Assembly (NCBI GenBank): GCA_964418575.1
Contig: CAYQMI010000139.1
Location: 1 to 7,247 of the forward strand
Length of the DNA: 7,247 nucleotides
Source of the DNA: Glaciecola sp964418575
Lineage (GTDB): Bacteria; Pseudomonadota; Gammaproteobacteria; Enterobacterales; Alteromonadaceae
Direction: 5' to 3'
Below, piece after piece: positions 1-6,558 of the stretch. Both the position numbers and the translations under genes were made by a program. How positions within the stretch are numbered: the stretch's first letter is position 1; every line of letters begins with the position of its first letter. The notes below the pieces were generated by a model. The model had not been told where the DNA came from. It saw only the letters and a program-made list of their open reading frames with translations, and made no database searches.

Positions 1-309
1 TACCCAGCACAAGTATTTATGGGCGATGTGGGTTCTTTGTCGTTAGGTGCAACGCTTGGTGTGCTGGCAGTATTGGTCAGACAAGAAATTGTGTTAGTGA
101 TCATGGGCGGCATTTTTGTAGCAGAAACCCTCTCAGTTATTTTACAAGTTGGCAGTTTTAAATTACGCGGAAAGCGCATTTTTAGAATGGCGCCTATACA
201 CCATCATTACGAACTCAAGGGCTGGCCGGAGCCGCGCGTGATTGTGCGCTTCTGGATAATTTCATTAATTCTAGTGCTAGTTGGCCTAGCCACCTTGAAA
301 CTACGGTAA
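1..309 (+). CDS. mraY: MraY, phospho-N-acetylmuramoyl-pentapeptide transferase (3' part only)
   Basis: This is the C-terminal 102 residues of MraY; the gene begins before the window and its reading frame is open from base 1. MraY is a multi-pass inner-membrane enzyme that transfers phospho-MurNAc-pentapeptide from UDP to undecaprenyl phosphate, making lipid I. The visible part opens with YPAQVFMGDVGS, which holds the conserved catalytic-region Asp (E. coli D267; visible residue 9). It continues with the membrane stretch VIMGGIFVAETLSVILQ and the FRMAPIHHHYELKGWPEP signature, with the three His at visible residues 67-69 (bases 199-207). It ends in a last hydrophobic helix and the family-typical terminus 'GLATLKLR'. 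The match to E. coli MraY is close to residue by residue. The TAA stop lies 4 bp before murD, so the two genes are very probably co-transcribed. The start and N-terminal two thirds cannot be judged here. Confidence 0.97.
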   Translation, partial: YPAQVFMGDVGSLSLGATLGVLAVLVRQEIVLVIMGGIFVAETLSVILQVGSFKLRGKRIFRMAPIHHHYELKGWPEPRVIVRFWIISLILVLVGLATLKLR

Positions 310-313
310 TGGT

Positions 314-1711
314 ATGAGCTTAGTCAATTGCGCCACCTCATCAATATATCGCGATAAACATATCGCGGTTGTTGGTATGGGCGTGACGGGTATTTCCTGC
401 GCTAAATTTTTATTATCTCAGCATGCTCAGGTGACTGGCTTTGACAAAAAAGCACTCTCCCTTGAAAGCCTTCAAAAGCAACTTGCAATAAAGCCTACCG
501 GCTACAATACAGCCCAGCATTTTCATTTTCAAAGCTTGCAAGATAACACGTGTTTTGACGAGTACGACTATATCGTGCTGAGCCCAGGTATTAGTCCAGA
601 GCATCCTGCACTTGCGCCTTTGCGTCAAAATGAAAAGCTAATCAGCGATTTAGATATATTTGCATCGGTGAATACGATTAAATGCATTGGCGTTACAGGC
701 TCCAATGGTAAAAGTACCGTAGTAGATATGCTCGCAAAAACCATGTCAGCATGCGGTTTAAAAGCCCTTGTTGGCGGTAATTTTGGTACTGGTGCCTTAG
801 ATTTATTAGGCCAAGATGCAGACTTTATTATTTTAGAGCTTTCTAGCTTTCAGCTTGATATTACAAGGCGCTTGCCGCTGGCTTTAGCCTGTATTTTAAA
901 TGTGACCGAAGATCACATCGACCGTCACCATTCTTTTGAGCATTATCTCAAAGCAAAGCAGCAGATTTTCAATCATGCCGAGGCGATGGTAGTTAATGTT
1001 GACGACAGCTTTACCTACGCACCGAGTATTTCTGTTGCAAACACATGCCCAATTGGCGCAAGCGTTTCAGCCTCTGCGCAAAATGATTCAACCTTTTGCC
1101 AAGACGATATGGGCATAAAGTTTGAAGGTAGTTTGCTGTTAGAAGCAAGCAAATTGGCTATGCCTCTACCTCACTTAATGCTCAATATGCAGTTTGTGTT
1201 GGCAATACATCATTGTTTAGATTTGCCGCTTGCGCCTGCGCTAAAAGTTTTAGAGCATTACCAAGGCCTGCCGCATCGTTTCGAACTGGTATTAGAAAAA
1301 GACAATGTGCGCTATATCAACGATTCAAAAGCAACCAACCTTGGCGCCTGCATTGCAGCCTTACTTTGCGCAAGGCGCCTAGATTGGCGCAGCATTCTAA
1401 TTGCGGGTGGAGATGCAAAAGGTGCCGACTTGTCTCTACTAAAAATACCGATGCAGCAAAGCGTAAGCGACTGCATTGTATTTGGTAAAGATGCCAAGGC
1501 TTTTTTTGACTTACATAGCCGCGTTACCCAAGTTGAAAATTTAGAAGAAGCGGTAGCCCTCGCGGTACAAAAAGTGGCACAAGCAAAAGGAAGTGAGTTA
1601 GAGATTAATGCGGTACTGATGTCACCTGCATGCGCCAGCATTGATATGTTTAGCAATTACCAAGAGCGCGGCGAGCGCTTTAAGCAAGCTGTTTTGCGGG
1701 AGGCTGCATGA
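314..1711 (+). CDS. murD: MurD, UDP-N-acetylmuramoyl-L-alanine--D-glutamate ligase
   Basis: Cytoplasmic ATP-dependent ligase adding D-glutamate to UDP-MurNAc-L-Ala. It has 465 residues against 438 in E. coli. The N-terminal UDP-binding domain (about 1-120) has GMGVTGISC (21-29) and SPGIS (90-94). The ATPase domain has the P-loop GVTGSNGKST (126-135), GGNFG (154-158), LELSSFQLD (174-182) and NVTEDHIDRH (196-205). Lys215 in YLKAKQQIF aligns with the carbamylated K198 of E. coli. The C-terminal domain has PHRFE (320-324), NDSKATN (336-342), GGDAKGADL (365-373) and SPACASIDMF (437-446). ATG 314 is chosen because no in-frame start lies upstream and the Rossmann fold begins near residue 17; no good Shine-Dalgarno is visible. 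Oddity: the Mur-ligase GxHNxxN motif reads PHLMLN (286-291), losing the first Asn, and residues about 231-290 are poorly conserved. The remaining signatures indicate an intact enzyme. The last 4 bp overlap ftsW. Confidence 0.96.
   Translation: MSLVNCATSSIYRDKHIAVVGMGVTGISCAKFLLSQHAQVTGFDKKALSLESLQKQLAIKPTGYNTAQHFHFQSLQDNTCFDEYDYIVLSPGISPEHPALAPLRQNEKLISDLDIFASVNTIKCIGVTGSNGKSTVVDMLAKTMSACGLKALVGGNFGTGALDLLGQDADFIILELSSFQLDITRRLPLALACILNVTEDHIDRHHSFEHYLKAKQQIFNHAEAMVVNVDDSFTYAPSISVANTCPIGASVSASAQNDSTFCQDDMGIKFEGSLLLEASKLAMPLPHLMLNMQFVLAIHHCLDLPLAPALKVLEHYQGLPHRFELVLEKDNVRYINDSKATNLGACIAALLCARRLDWRSILIAGGDAKGADLSLLKIPMQQSVSDCIVFGKDAKAFFDLHSRVTQVENLEEAVALAVQKVAQAKGSELEINAVLMSPACASIDMFSNYQERGERFKQAVLREAA
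1698..1703 (+). promoter_or_regulatory. Ribosome binding site of ftsW inside the murD end
   Basis: GGGAGG lies 4 bases before ATG 1708, inside the last murD codons. Together with the 4-base ATGA overlap this supports the ATG 1708 start and suggests translational coupling of murD to ftsW. The short spacing is slightly below the usual optimum. Confidence 0.7.
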
Positions 1712-2982
1712 GTCAGACTTCGCAAAAGCTAGCCGATTTATTTTCTGCCAAACACGATGTAGAAGCACCAAGAGCCTACAACTTAGCCTTGGTATTGATT
1801 GCTGTGGCCTTGTTTTCAATTGGCTTTGTCATTGTTACTTCGGCTTCCATGCCTATTGCCGAGCGTTTGCACGACAATCCTTTTCACTTTGCTATTCGCC
1901 ACGCCATATACATTCTTATTGCTTTAACCTTCGCAATGATTGTTATGAATATTCCAATGGCGTTCTGGCGAGCCGCGAATCCTTATCTTTTGTTATTAGC
2001 CGTAGGGCTTTTAGTGGCGGTGTTAGTAATTGGCCGCACTGTTAACGGCAGTACTCGCTGGATAGTGGTAGGCCCGATCACCGTGCAGGCGGCAGAACCG
2101 GCCAAGCTTTTCTTCTTCTGCTACTTAGCCGGCTATTTGGTGCGCCGCTACGAGCAGGTAACTGAAAATGTAAAAGGCTTTATTAAACCTTTGGCAGTAT
2201 TTTTTGTGCTAGCAACACTGCTCTTATTCCAACCCGACTTGGGCACGGTAATTGTGATGTTTGCCACCACTATGGCGCTGCTGTTTTTAGCTGGCGCCAA
2301 GCTATGGCAGTTTTTTGCAGTGGCCTTTACTGGTTTATCGGCGGTGGTGACTTTGATTGTGGCATCTGAATATAGAATGCGACGTATCACCGCTTTCATG
2401 GACCCTTGGGCCGACCCTTTTGGCACGGGCTACCAGCTTACTCAATCACTTATGGCTTATGGGCGAGGTTCATGGTTTGGCCAAGGCTTAGGTAATAGTG
2501 TGCAAAAGCTAGAATTTTTACCCGAGGCGCATACCGATTTCATCGTTGCCATTCTTGCCGAAGAGCTCGGTTTTGTTGGCGTGTTGTGCGTATTAATACT
2601 GATATTAATGATGGTAATTATTGCCCTACAAATCGGCAGTAAAGCATTAGCAAATGAACGTCCATTTGATGGCTTTATCGCTTACGGTATTGGTATATGG
2701 TTTAGCTTCCAAACCGCAGTAAATATTGGGGCCAGTTCAGGTATTTTACCCACCAAGGGTTTAACACTGCCGCTGGTGAGTTTCGGCGGCTCTTCGTTAA
2801 TTGTGATGAGTATTGCAGTGGCCATGCTTATTCGCATTGATTTTGAGATGCGAGTGGAAGGCGTGCAGGCTATCTCTCGTAAAAAGCGCAGTGGCTCTGC
2901 AAAAGCGAAACTTACAAAAGCGCGAGCGGCTGAGTCTGAGCGAGTAAATGACAGCTTTGATGAGGAGCCGAGCAATGCCTAG
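1708..2982 (+). CDS. ftsW: FtsW, septal SEDS-family peptidoglycan glycosyltransferase
   Basis: Polytopic inner-membrane protein (424 residues) of the SEDS family. It polymerises lipid II at the division septum with its partner class B PBP (FtsI). A cytoplasmic N-terminus of about 25 residues precedes many hydrophobic helices. Family signatures: NGSTRW (113-118), QAAEPAKL (127-134), QPDLGT (175-180), DPWADPFGTGYQLTQSL (232-248), GQGLGNSVQKLEFLPEAHTDF (258-278) and KGLTLPLVSFGGSS (350-363). Asp277 in EAHTDF is the residue identified as catalytic in SEDS proteins. The 'GNSVQKLEFLPEAHTDF' block and the location between murD and murG favour FtsW over RodA. The C-terminal tail (about 382-424) is first basic, then acidic, and should be cytoplasmic. 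The start overlaps the murD stop as ATGA and has GGGAGG just upstream. Oddity: the usual QP(S/A)E motif has Ala in place of Pro (residue 128). Confidence 0.97.
   Translation: MSQTSQKLADLFSAKHDVEAPRAYNLALVLIAVALFSIGFVIVTSASMPIAERLHDNPFHFAIRHAIYILIALTFAMIVMNIPMAFWRAANPYLLLLAVGLLVAVLVIGRTVNGSTRWIVVGPITVQAAEPAKLFFFCYLAGYLVRRYEQVTENVKGFIKPLAVFFVLATLLLFQPDLGTVIVMFATTMALLFLAGAKLWQFFAVAFTGLSAVVTLIVASEYRMRRITAFMDPWADPFGTGYQLTQSLMAYGRGSWFGQGLGNSVQKLEFLPEAHTDFIVAILAEELGFVGVLCVLILILMMVIIALQIGSKALANERPFDGFIAYGIGIWFSFQTAVNIGASSGILPTKGLTLPLVSFGGSSLIVMSIAVAMLIRIDFEMRVEGVQAISRKKRSGSAKAKLTKARAAESERVNDSFDEEPSNA
2962..2967 (+). promoter_or_regulatory. Ribosome binding site deciding the murG start
   Basis: GAGGAG sits 7 bases before ATG 2975, inside the ftsW 3' end. 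The rival in-frame ATG at 2948 has only a weak purine stretch (GAGCGAG) upstream. This site therefore favours 2975 as the murG start. Confidence 0.75.
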
Positions 2983-4150
2983 TATTGTAATTATGGCGGG
3001 CGGTACTGGTGGGCATGTGTTCCCAGGTTTAGCGGTAGCTCAAGAGCTTGAACAAAGAAAGTGGCAAATAAATTGGTTTGGCACAGCCGATAAAATGGAA
3101 GCGCAGATTGTGCCTAAGTTTGGCTACGATATTCATTTTTTGGACATTGCAGGTCTGCGTGGAAAAGGCTTGTTAGTTAAGTTAACCACGCCATTTAAAC
3201 TGCTAAAAGCGATATTTGCAGCACGCCGTATTTTAAAAAAACTAAAACCTGATGTAGTGCTCGGTATGGGCGGTTATGCAAGCGGCCCCGGCGGCATTGC
3301 CGCCTACACTTTGGGCATTCCGATTGTGCTTCATGAGCAAAACGCAGTGTTTGGTTTAACGAATCGCTATTTGGCTAAAATTGCTTCGCTTGTGTTATGC
3401 GGCTTTGATACCAGCGTGAATCCGCAGTTGAGTAAAGCACCTAAAGCGTCTGTTTTTGTAGGTAATCCCATACGTGAAGGCTTTAATCAGATTACACCTA
3501 AAGCAAGTGTTCAATCACAAGCGCTCAATGTTTTAATTGTTGGCGGCAGTTTGGGCGCGCTTGCGCTTAATCAAATTGTGCCAAAAGTACTGAAAGAAAT
3601 GAGCGGCGAACATGAGTTTAACGTTTGGCATCAAACTGGTGCGACTAAATCTGCACCTGTAAATGATGATTACGCCGAATACGCAAATATTGTTGCTAAA
3701 CATACAAATGAGCAAGATGAATCGGTTCAATCAAAGGCCAAACCACAAGTCATGGTCACAGAATTTATTGAAGATGTTGAGCAGGCGTACGAATGGGCGG
3801 ATGTTGTTATCTGCCGCGCAGGTGCCTTAACCGTTGCCGAAGTTGCAGCGGCCGGGCGCGTAGCGATATTTGTGCCTCTTCCCATTGCAGTTGACGATCA
3901 TCAAACGCAAAATGCCGAAAATTTAGCAAAGCAAGGCGCGGCTATTGTTATTCAACAACCTGAGCTTGAAAGCACATTAAAACAAAGCTTAACGCGCTTG
4001 TTCACAGAAAATGATTACCGGGAAAACATGGCACAAAAAGCAAAAAAACTCAGTCAGCCAGAAGCAACGCAAAAAGTTGCTGATTATTGCGCCAGTCTAA
4101 TTGGCAAGCCAAATCTTGCTGCAAAGGAGGCGAGCCGTGGCGTTAAATAA
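2975..4150 (+). CDS. murG: MurG, lipid II synthase (UDP-GlcNAc:lipid I GlcNAc transferase)
   Basis: Peripheral inner-membrane GT28 glycosyltransferase (GT-B fold) that adds GlcNAc to lipid I to make lipid II. From ATG 2975 it has 391 residues, against 355 in E. coli. The N-terminal acceptor domain has GGTGGHVFPGLA (9-20) with His14, the presumed general base (E. coli H18), then LGMGGYASGPGG (96-107), HEQNA (120-124) and GNPIREG (163-169). The C-terminal UDP-GlcNAc domain has GGSLGA (190-195), WHQTG (218-222), VTEFIEDVEQAYEWADVV (261-278), RAGALTVAE (281-289) and DDHQTQNA (307-314). An in-frame ATG at 2948 would add 9 residues, but ATG 2975 has GAGGAG 7 bases upstream and gives the usual short N-terminus. 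The gene overlaps ftsW by 8 bp. Oddity: 38 residues separate WHQTG from VTEF, against 20 in E. coli, a polar insertion of about 18 residues. Confidence 0.97.
   Translation: MPSIVIMAGGTGGHVFPGLAVAQELEQRKWQINWFGTADKMEAQIVPKFGYDIHFLDIAGLRGKGLLVKLTTPFKLLKAIFAARRILKKLKPDVVLGMGGYASGPGGIAAYTLGIPIVLHEQNAVFGLTNRYLAKIASLVLCGFDTSVNPQLSKAPKASVFVGNPIREGFNQITPKASVQSQALNVLIVGGSLGALALNQIVPKVLKEMSGEHEFNVWHQTGATKSAPVNDDYAEYANIVAKHTNEQDESVQSKAKPQVMVTEFIEDVEQAYEWADVVICRAGALTVAEVAAAGRVAIFVPLPIAVDDHQTQNAENLAKQGAAIVIQQPELESTLKQSLTRLFTENDYRENMAQKAKKLSQPEATQKVADYCASLIGKPNLAAKEASRGVK
4124..4130 (+). promoter_or_regulatory. Strong ribosome binding site deciding the GTG start of murC
   Basis: AAGGAGG, nearly the full anti-16S complement, lies 6 bases before GTG 4137 and inside the murG coding end. 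It is the best Shine-Dalgarno in the window. It settles the murC start on a GTG, not on TTG 4101 or ATG 4179, and so sets the 14 bp murG/murC overlap. Confidence 0.82.
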
Positions 4151-5606
4151 AACATCTATTGAAGCTGCGCAACATAAAATGCGCTCGGTGGACCACATAC
4201 ATTTTGTTGGTATTGGTGGCGCCGGTATGGGCGGAATTGCAGAGGTGATGATTAACCTTGGCTATCAGGTTAGCGGCTCTGATATGAATGCTAGCAGCAT
4301 GACCAAAAGATTAAGCAGCCTGGGTGCTCATGTTTATTTTGGGCATGAAAGCGAGCACGTTAAAGATGCCGATTTGGTAGTGGTATCAAGCGCAATTAAC
4401 CCGCAAAACCCAGAGCTTTTAGAAGCAACAGAAAAGCGCATTCCTATTATACGCCGCGCGCAAATGTTAGCGGAGTTGATGCGTTTTCGTTATGGCATCG
4501 CTATTGCCGGTACACATGGCAAAACCACTACCACCAGCTTATTGGCGACTATTTACAGTCAGGCACAGCTCGATCCTACGTTTGTGATTGGTGGCCTGCT
4601 CAACAGTGCCGGTACCAATGCTAAGTTAGGTGCAAGCAAATATTTGATTGCAGAGGCCGATGAGTCTGACGCTTCGTTTTTACATTTGCAGCCAACGGTA
4701 TCGGTGATCACCAATATCGAGCCCGACCACCTCGAAGCATACGAAGGCGACTTTGTTCGCATGCAGCAAGCCTACATAGAATTTTTGCATAACTTGCCCT
4801 TCTACGGCTTAGCAGTGCTGTGCGGAGACGACCCAATTATTACCCAGCTACTACCTAGCATTGAGCGTAAGTATGTAACCTACGGGCAAGAAAGTCATAA
4901 CGACTTTGTGATTTCAAATATCGAGTATGGTGTTAACCGTAGCCAATTTATTGTGACTCGCCCATCTCATGAACCACTTAAGGTAAGGCTTAATTTAACC
5001 GGTGTGCATAACGTGCTAAACGCCACAGCTGCAATCGCGGTTGCGACTGACGACGGTATAAGCGACAAAGATATTCTTGATGCCTTGTCGACCTTTGGTG
5101 GCATTGGCAGACGTTTCCAGCATTTGGGTGACTTTGAATTAGCACCAAAACAAACAAGCATTACGCTGATGGACGACTACGGTCACCATCCTACTGAAGT
5201 TGCTATGACCATTGCCGCTGCAAGAAGCAACTGGCCAGACAGGCGTTTGGTGATGGTATATCAACCTCATCGATTTAGTCGCACGCGAGATTTATACGAA
5301 GAGTTTGTAAATGTGCTTTCGCAAGTCGACAGTTTATTGCTACTCGATATTTATGCTGCAAGCGAAGCACCAATAGATGGCATCGACAGCAAATCTCTGT
5401 GCCGGTCTATTCGCCAGCGCGGCAAAGTAGACCCAGTTTATGTAGGCGAGCCCTCGCAGCTGTTTGATGTACTGCCGGATATTTTACAAGACCAAGATAT
5501 TTTGTTTATGCAAGGCGCAGGCAACATCGGTAATTTAGCTCAGGCTTTAGCCGCAGCTAAATGTGATGCACAGCAAATGGCCAAACTTGCTAAGGAGCAT
5601 GCGTGA
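4137..5606 (+). CDS. murC: MurC, UDP-N-acetylmuramate--L-alanine ligase
   Basis: Cytoplasmic ATP-dependent ligase that adds the first residue, L-Ala, to UDP-MurNAc. From GTG 4137 it has 489 residues, close to E. coli (491). Domain 1 has the dinucleotide-like loop GIGGAGMGG (25-33). The ATPase domain has GTHGKTTTT (125-133), EADESDASF (173-181) and NIEPDHLEAY (193-202), then HNVLNA (291-296) and GGIGRRF (321-327). The C-terminal domain has DDYGHHPTE (346-354), QPHRFSRTRDL (376-386) and QGAGNIG (459-465). The invariant Mur-ligase residues known from E. coli MurC are present as K129, E173, H198, N292, N295, R326 and D347. The GTG start is chosen for its strong AAGGAGG site; a TTG at 4101 and an ATG at 4179 are in frame but poorer. 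The gene overlaps murG by 14 bp, the longest overlap here, and its end overlaps ddl by 4 bp. Confidence 0.97.
   Translation: MALNKTSIEAAQHKMRSVDHIHFVGIGGAGMGGIAEVMINLGYQVSGSDMNASSMTKRLSSLGAHVYFGHESEHVKDADLVVVSSAINPQNPELLEATEKRIPIIRRAQMLAELMRFRYGIAIAGTHGKTTTTSLLATIYSQAQLDPTFVIGGLLNSAGTNAKLGASKYLIAEADESDASFLHLQPTVSVITNIEPDHLEAYEGDFVRMQQAYIEFLHNLPFYGLAVLCGDDPIITQLLPSIERKYVTYGQESHNDFVISNIEYGVNRSQFIVTRPSHEPLKVRLNLTGVHNVLNATAAIAVATDDGISDKDILDALSTFGGIGRRFQHLGDFELAPKQTSITLMDDYGHHPTEVAMTIAAARSNWPDRRLVMVYQPHRFSRTRDLYEEFVNVLSQVDSLLLLDIYAASEAPIDGIDSKSLCRSIRQRGKVDPVYVGEPSQLFDVLPDILQDQDILFMQGAGNIGNLAQALAAAKCDAQQMAKLAKEHA
5591..5597 (+). promoter_or_regulatory. Ribosome binding site for the GTG start of ddl
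   Basis: TAAGGAG sits 5 bases before GTG 5603, inside the murC 3' end. An ATG at 5599 is even nearer but runs into a stop after three codons, so the GTG is the real start. Confidence 0.75.
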
Positions 5607-6553
5607 GTGATGTAAACAAAGCAAGCAGTTCGCAAGTACAGGCATTTGGCAAAGTGGCCGTGCTGTTTGGAGGTGATTCTGCCGAGCGCGAAGTAAGCCT
5701 GGCATCAGGACAAGCGGTGTTGAATGCACTTTGTGAAGCCGGTGTAGACGCCCATGCTTTTGACCCTTCAGAGCGTCCAATTTATGAGTTGTCGACGCAG
5801 AAATTTGACCGCGCGTTTATTGTTTTACACGGCCGCGGCGGTGAAGATGGCGTTATCCAAGGTGCATTAGAGCAGTTAAAAATTCCCTACACTGGTTCAG
5901 GCGTGCTGGGCTCAGCCTTAGCCATGGACAAAGTGCTGAGCAAGTTGGTTTGGTCGGCAAGAAACTTACCTACCGCAGAGTATCGCGTAGTTGATAAACA
6001 AACCCATAACAGCTCACAATGTAAATACATTTTAGAAGATTTAGGCGGCGTGGTAATGGTTAAGCCAAGCCACGAAGGCTCGAGCATTGGCATGGCCAGA
6101 GCAGAAAGTCAGGAGCAGCTTAGTCAGGCTATTCAAAATGCATTTGAGTTTGACGACAATGTATTGGTTGAAAAATACATCGATGGCCCAGAGTACACTA
6201 TTGCGATTTTGGATGGTCAGGCGCTGCCTTCAATTCGAATGACATCGCCTAACGTTTTTTACGACTACGATGCAAAATATAAAACCGACACCACTGAATA
6301 TTTCTGCCCGTCGGGTTTACCCATGGACCAAGAATTAGCATTACGGCGTTTGGCACTAACCGCGTTTGAGGCGCTCTCAGGCAGCGGATGGGGAAGAGTA
6401 GACGCAATGCGCGATAGCGAAGGTACGTTTTATTTGCTCGAATCGAATACAGTACCGGGTATGACACCCAAATCTTTAGTGCCAAAAGCCGCAAAACAAG
6501 CGGGTTTGAGTTTTCAGCAGCTGGTGCTTAAAATTTTGGAGGAGAGTCTTTAA
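5603..6553 (+). CDS. ddl: D-alanine--D-alanine ligase (DdlB type)
   Basis: Cytoplasmic ATP-grasp ligase joining two D-Ala for the pentapeptide end; the dcw-cluster position makes it the DdlB-type copy. It has 316 residues against 306 in E. coli DdlB, the extra 10 at the N-terminus. Motifs: VLFGGDSAEREVSL (20-33) with Glu28 (E. coli E15), LHGRGGEDG (75-83), YTGSGVLGSALAMDK (96-110), KPSHEGSSIG (154-163), EKYIDGPEYT (190-199), DYDAKY (221-226) with Tyr226 (E. coli Y216), YFCPSGL (233-239), GWGRVD (262-267) and LLESNTVPGMT (278-288). Metal ligands D267, E280 and N282 and the phosphate-contacting Ser291 keep a constant +10 offset from E. coli. The Tyr in DAKY fits a true D-Ala-D-Ala ligase, not a D-lactate type. 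It starts with GTG as a GTGA overlap with the murC stop. Oddity: the loop after the ESNT motif reads VPGMTPK where E. coli has SPGMTSH. Confidence 0.96.
   Translation: MSDVNKASSSQVQAFGKVAVLFGGDSAEREVSLASGQAVLNALCEAGVDAHAFDPSERPIYELSTQKFDRAFIVLHGRGGEDGVIQGALEQLKIPYTGSGVLGSALAMDKVLSKLVWSARNLPTAEYRVVDKQTHNSSQCKYILEDLGGVVMVKPSHEGSSIGMARAESQEQLSQAIQNAFEFDDNVLVEKYIDGPEYTIAILDGQALPSIRMTSPNVFYDYDAKYKTDTTEYFCPSGLPMDQELALRRLALTAFEALSGSGWGRVDAMRDSEGTFYLLESNTVPGMTPKSLVPKAAKQAGLSFQQLVLKILEESL
6538..6546 (+). promoter_or_regulatory. Probable but distant ribosome binding site of ftsQ
   Basis: GGAGGAGAG, within the last ddl codons, is the only good Shine-Dalgarno before ftsQ. Its 3' end is 12 bases from ATG 6559 and its GGAGGA core 15 bases away, longer than the 4-7 base spacing at the other junctions. 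Initiation at ftsQ may therefore be weaker or depend on ribosomes finishing ddl. Confidence 0.5.
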
Positions 6554-6558
6554 GCTGG

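Noticed and set aside
1312..1656. Minus-strand open frame of 114 codons opposite murD
   Set aside because: It is antisense to the conserved MurD C-terminal domain, with low-complexity Ala/Ser-rich sequence typical of a shadow frame.
1641..2045. Plus-strand open frame of 134 codons across the murD/ftsW junction
   Set aside because: It is out of frame with both well-supported genes and its Cys/Phe/Ser-rich translation resembles no known protein.
2948..2974. Nine-residue N-terminal extension of MurG from ATG 2948
   Set aside because: ATG 2975 has a better ribosome binding site and gives the usual short N-terminus before GGTGGH; the extension would also deepen the ftsW overlap to 35 bp.
4101..4136. 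Upstream TTG start for MurC at 4101
   Set aside because: It has no Shine-Dalgarno, while GTG 4137 sits 6 bases after AAGGAGG and gives a family-typical length.
5599..5610. ATG at 5599 as a possible ddl start
   Set aside because: Its frame meets a TGA after three codons; the GTG at 5603 opens the Ddl frame.
5603..6553. Ddl as a D-Ala-D-Lac type (vancomycin-resistance-like) ligase
   Set aside because: The DAKY Tyr226 and the EGSS Ser residues typical of D-Ala-D-Ala ligases are present, and the gene sits in the dcw cluster.
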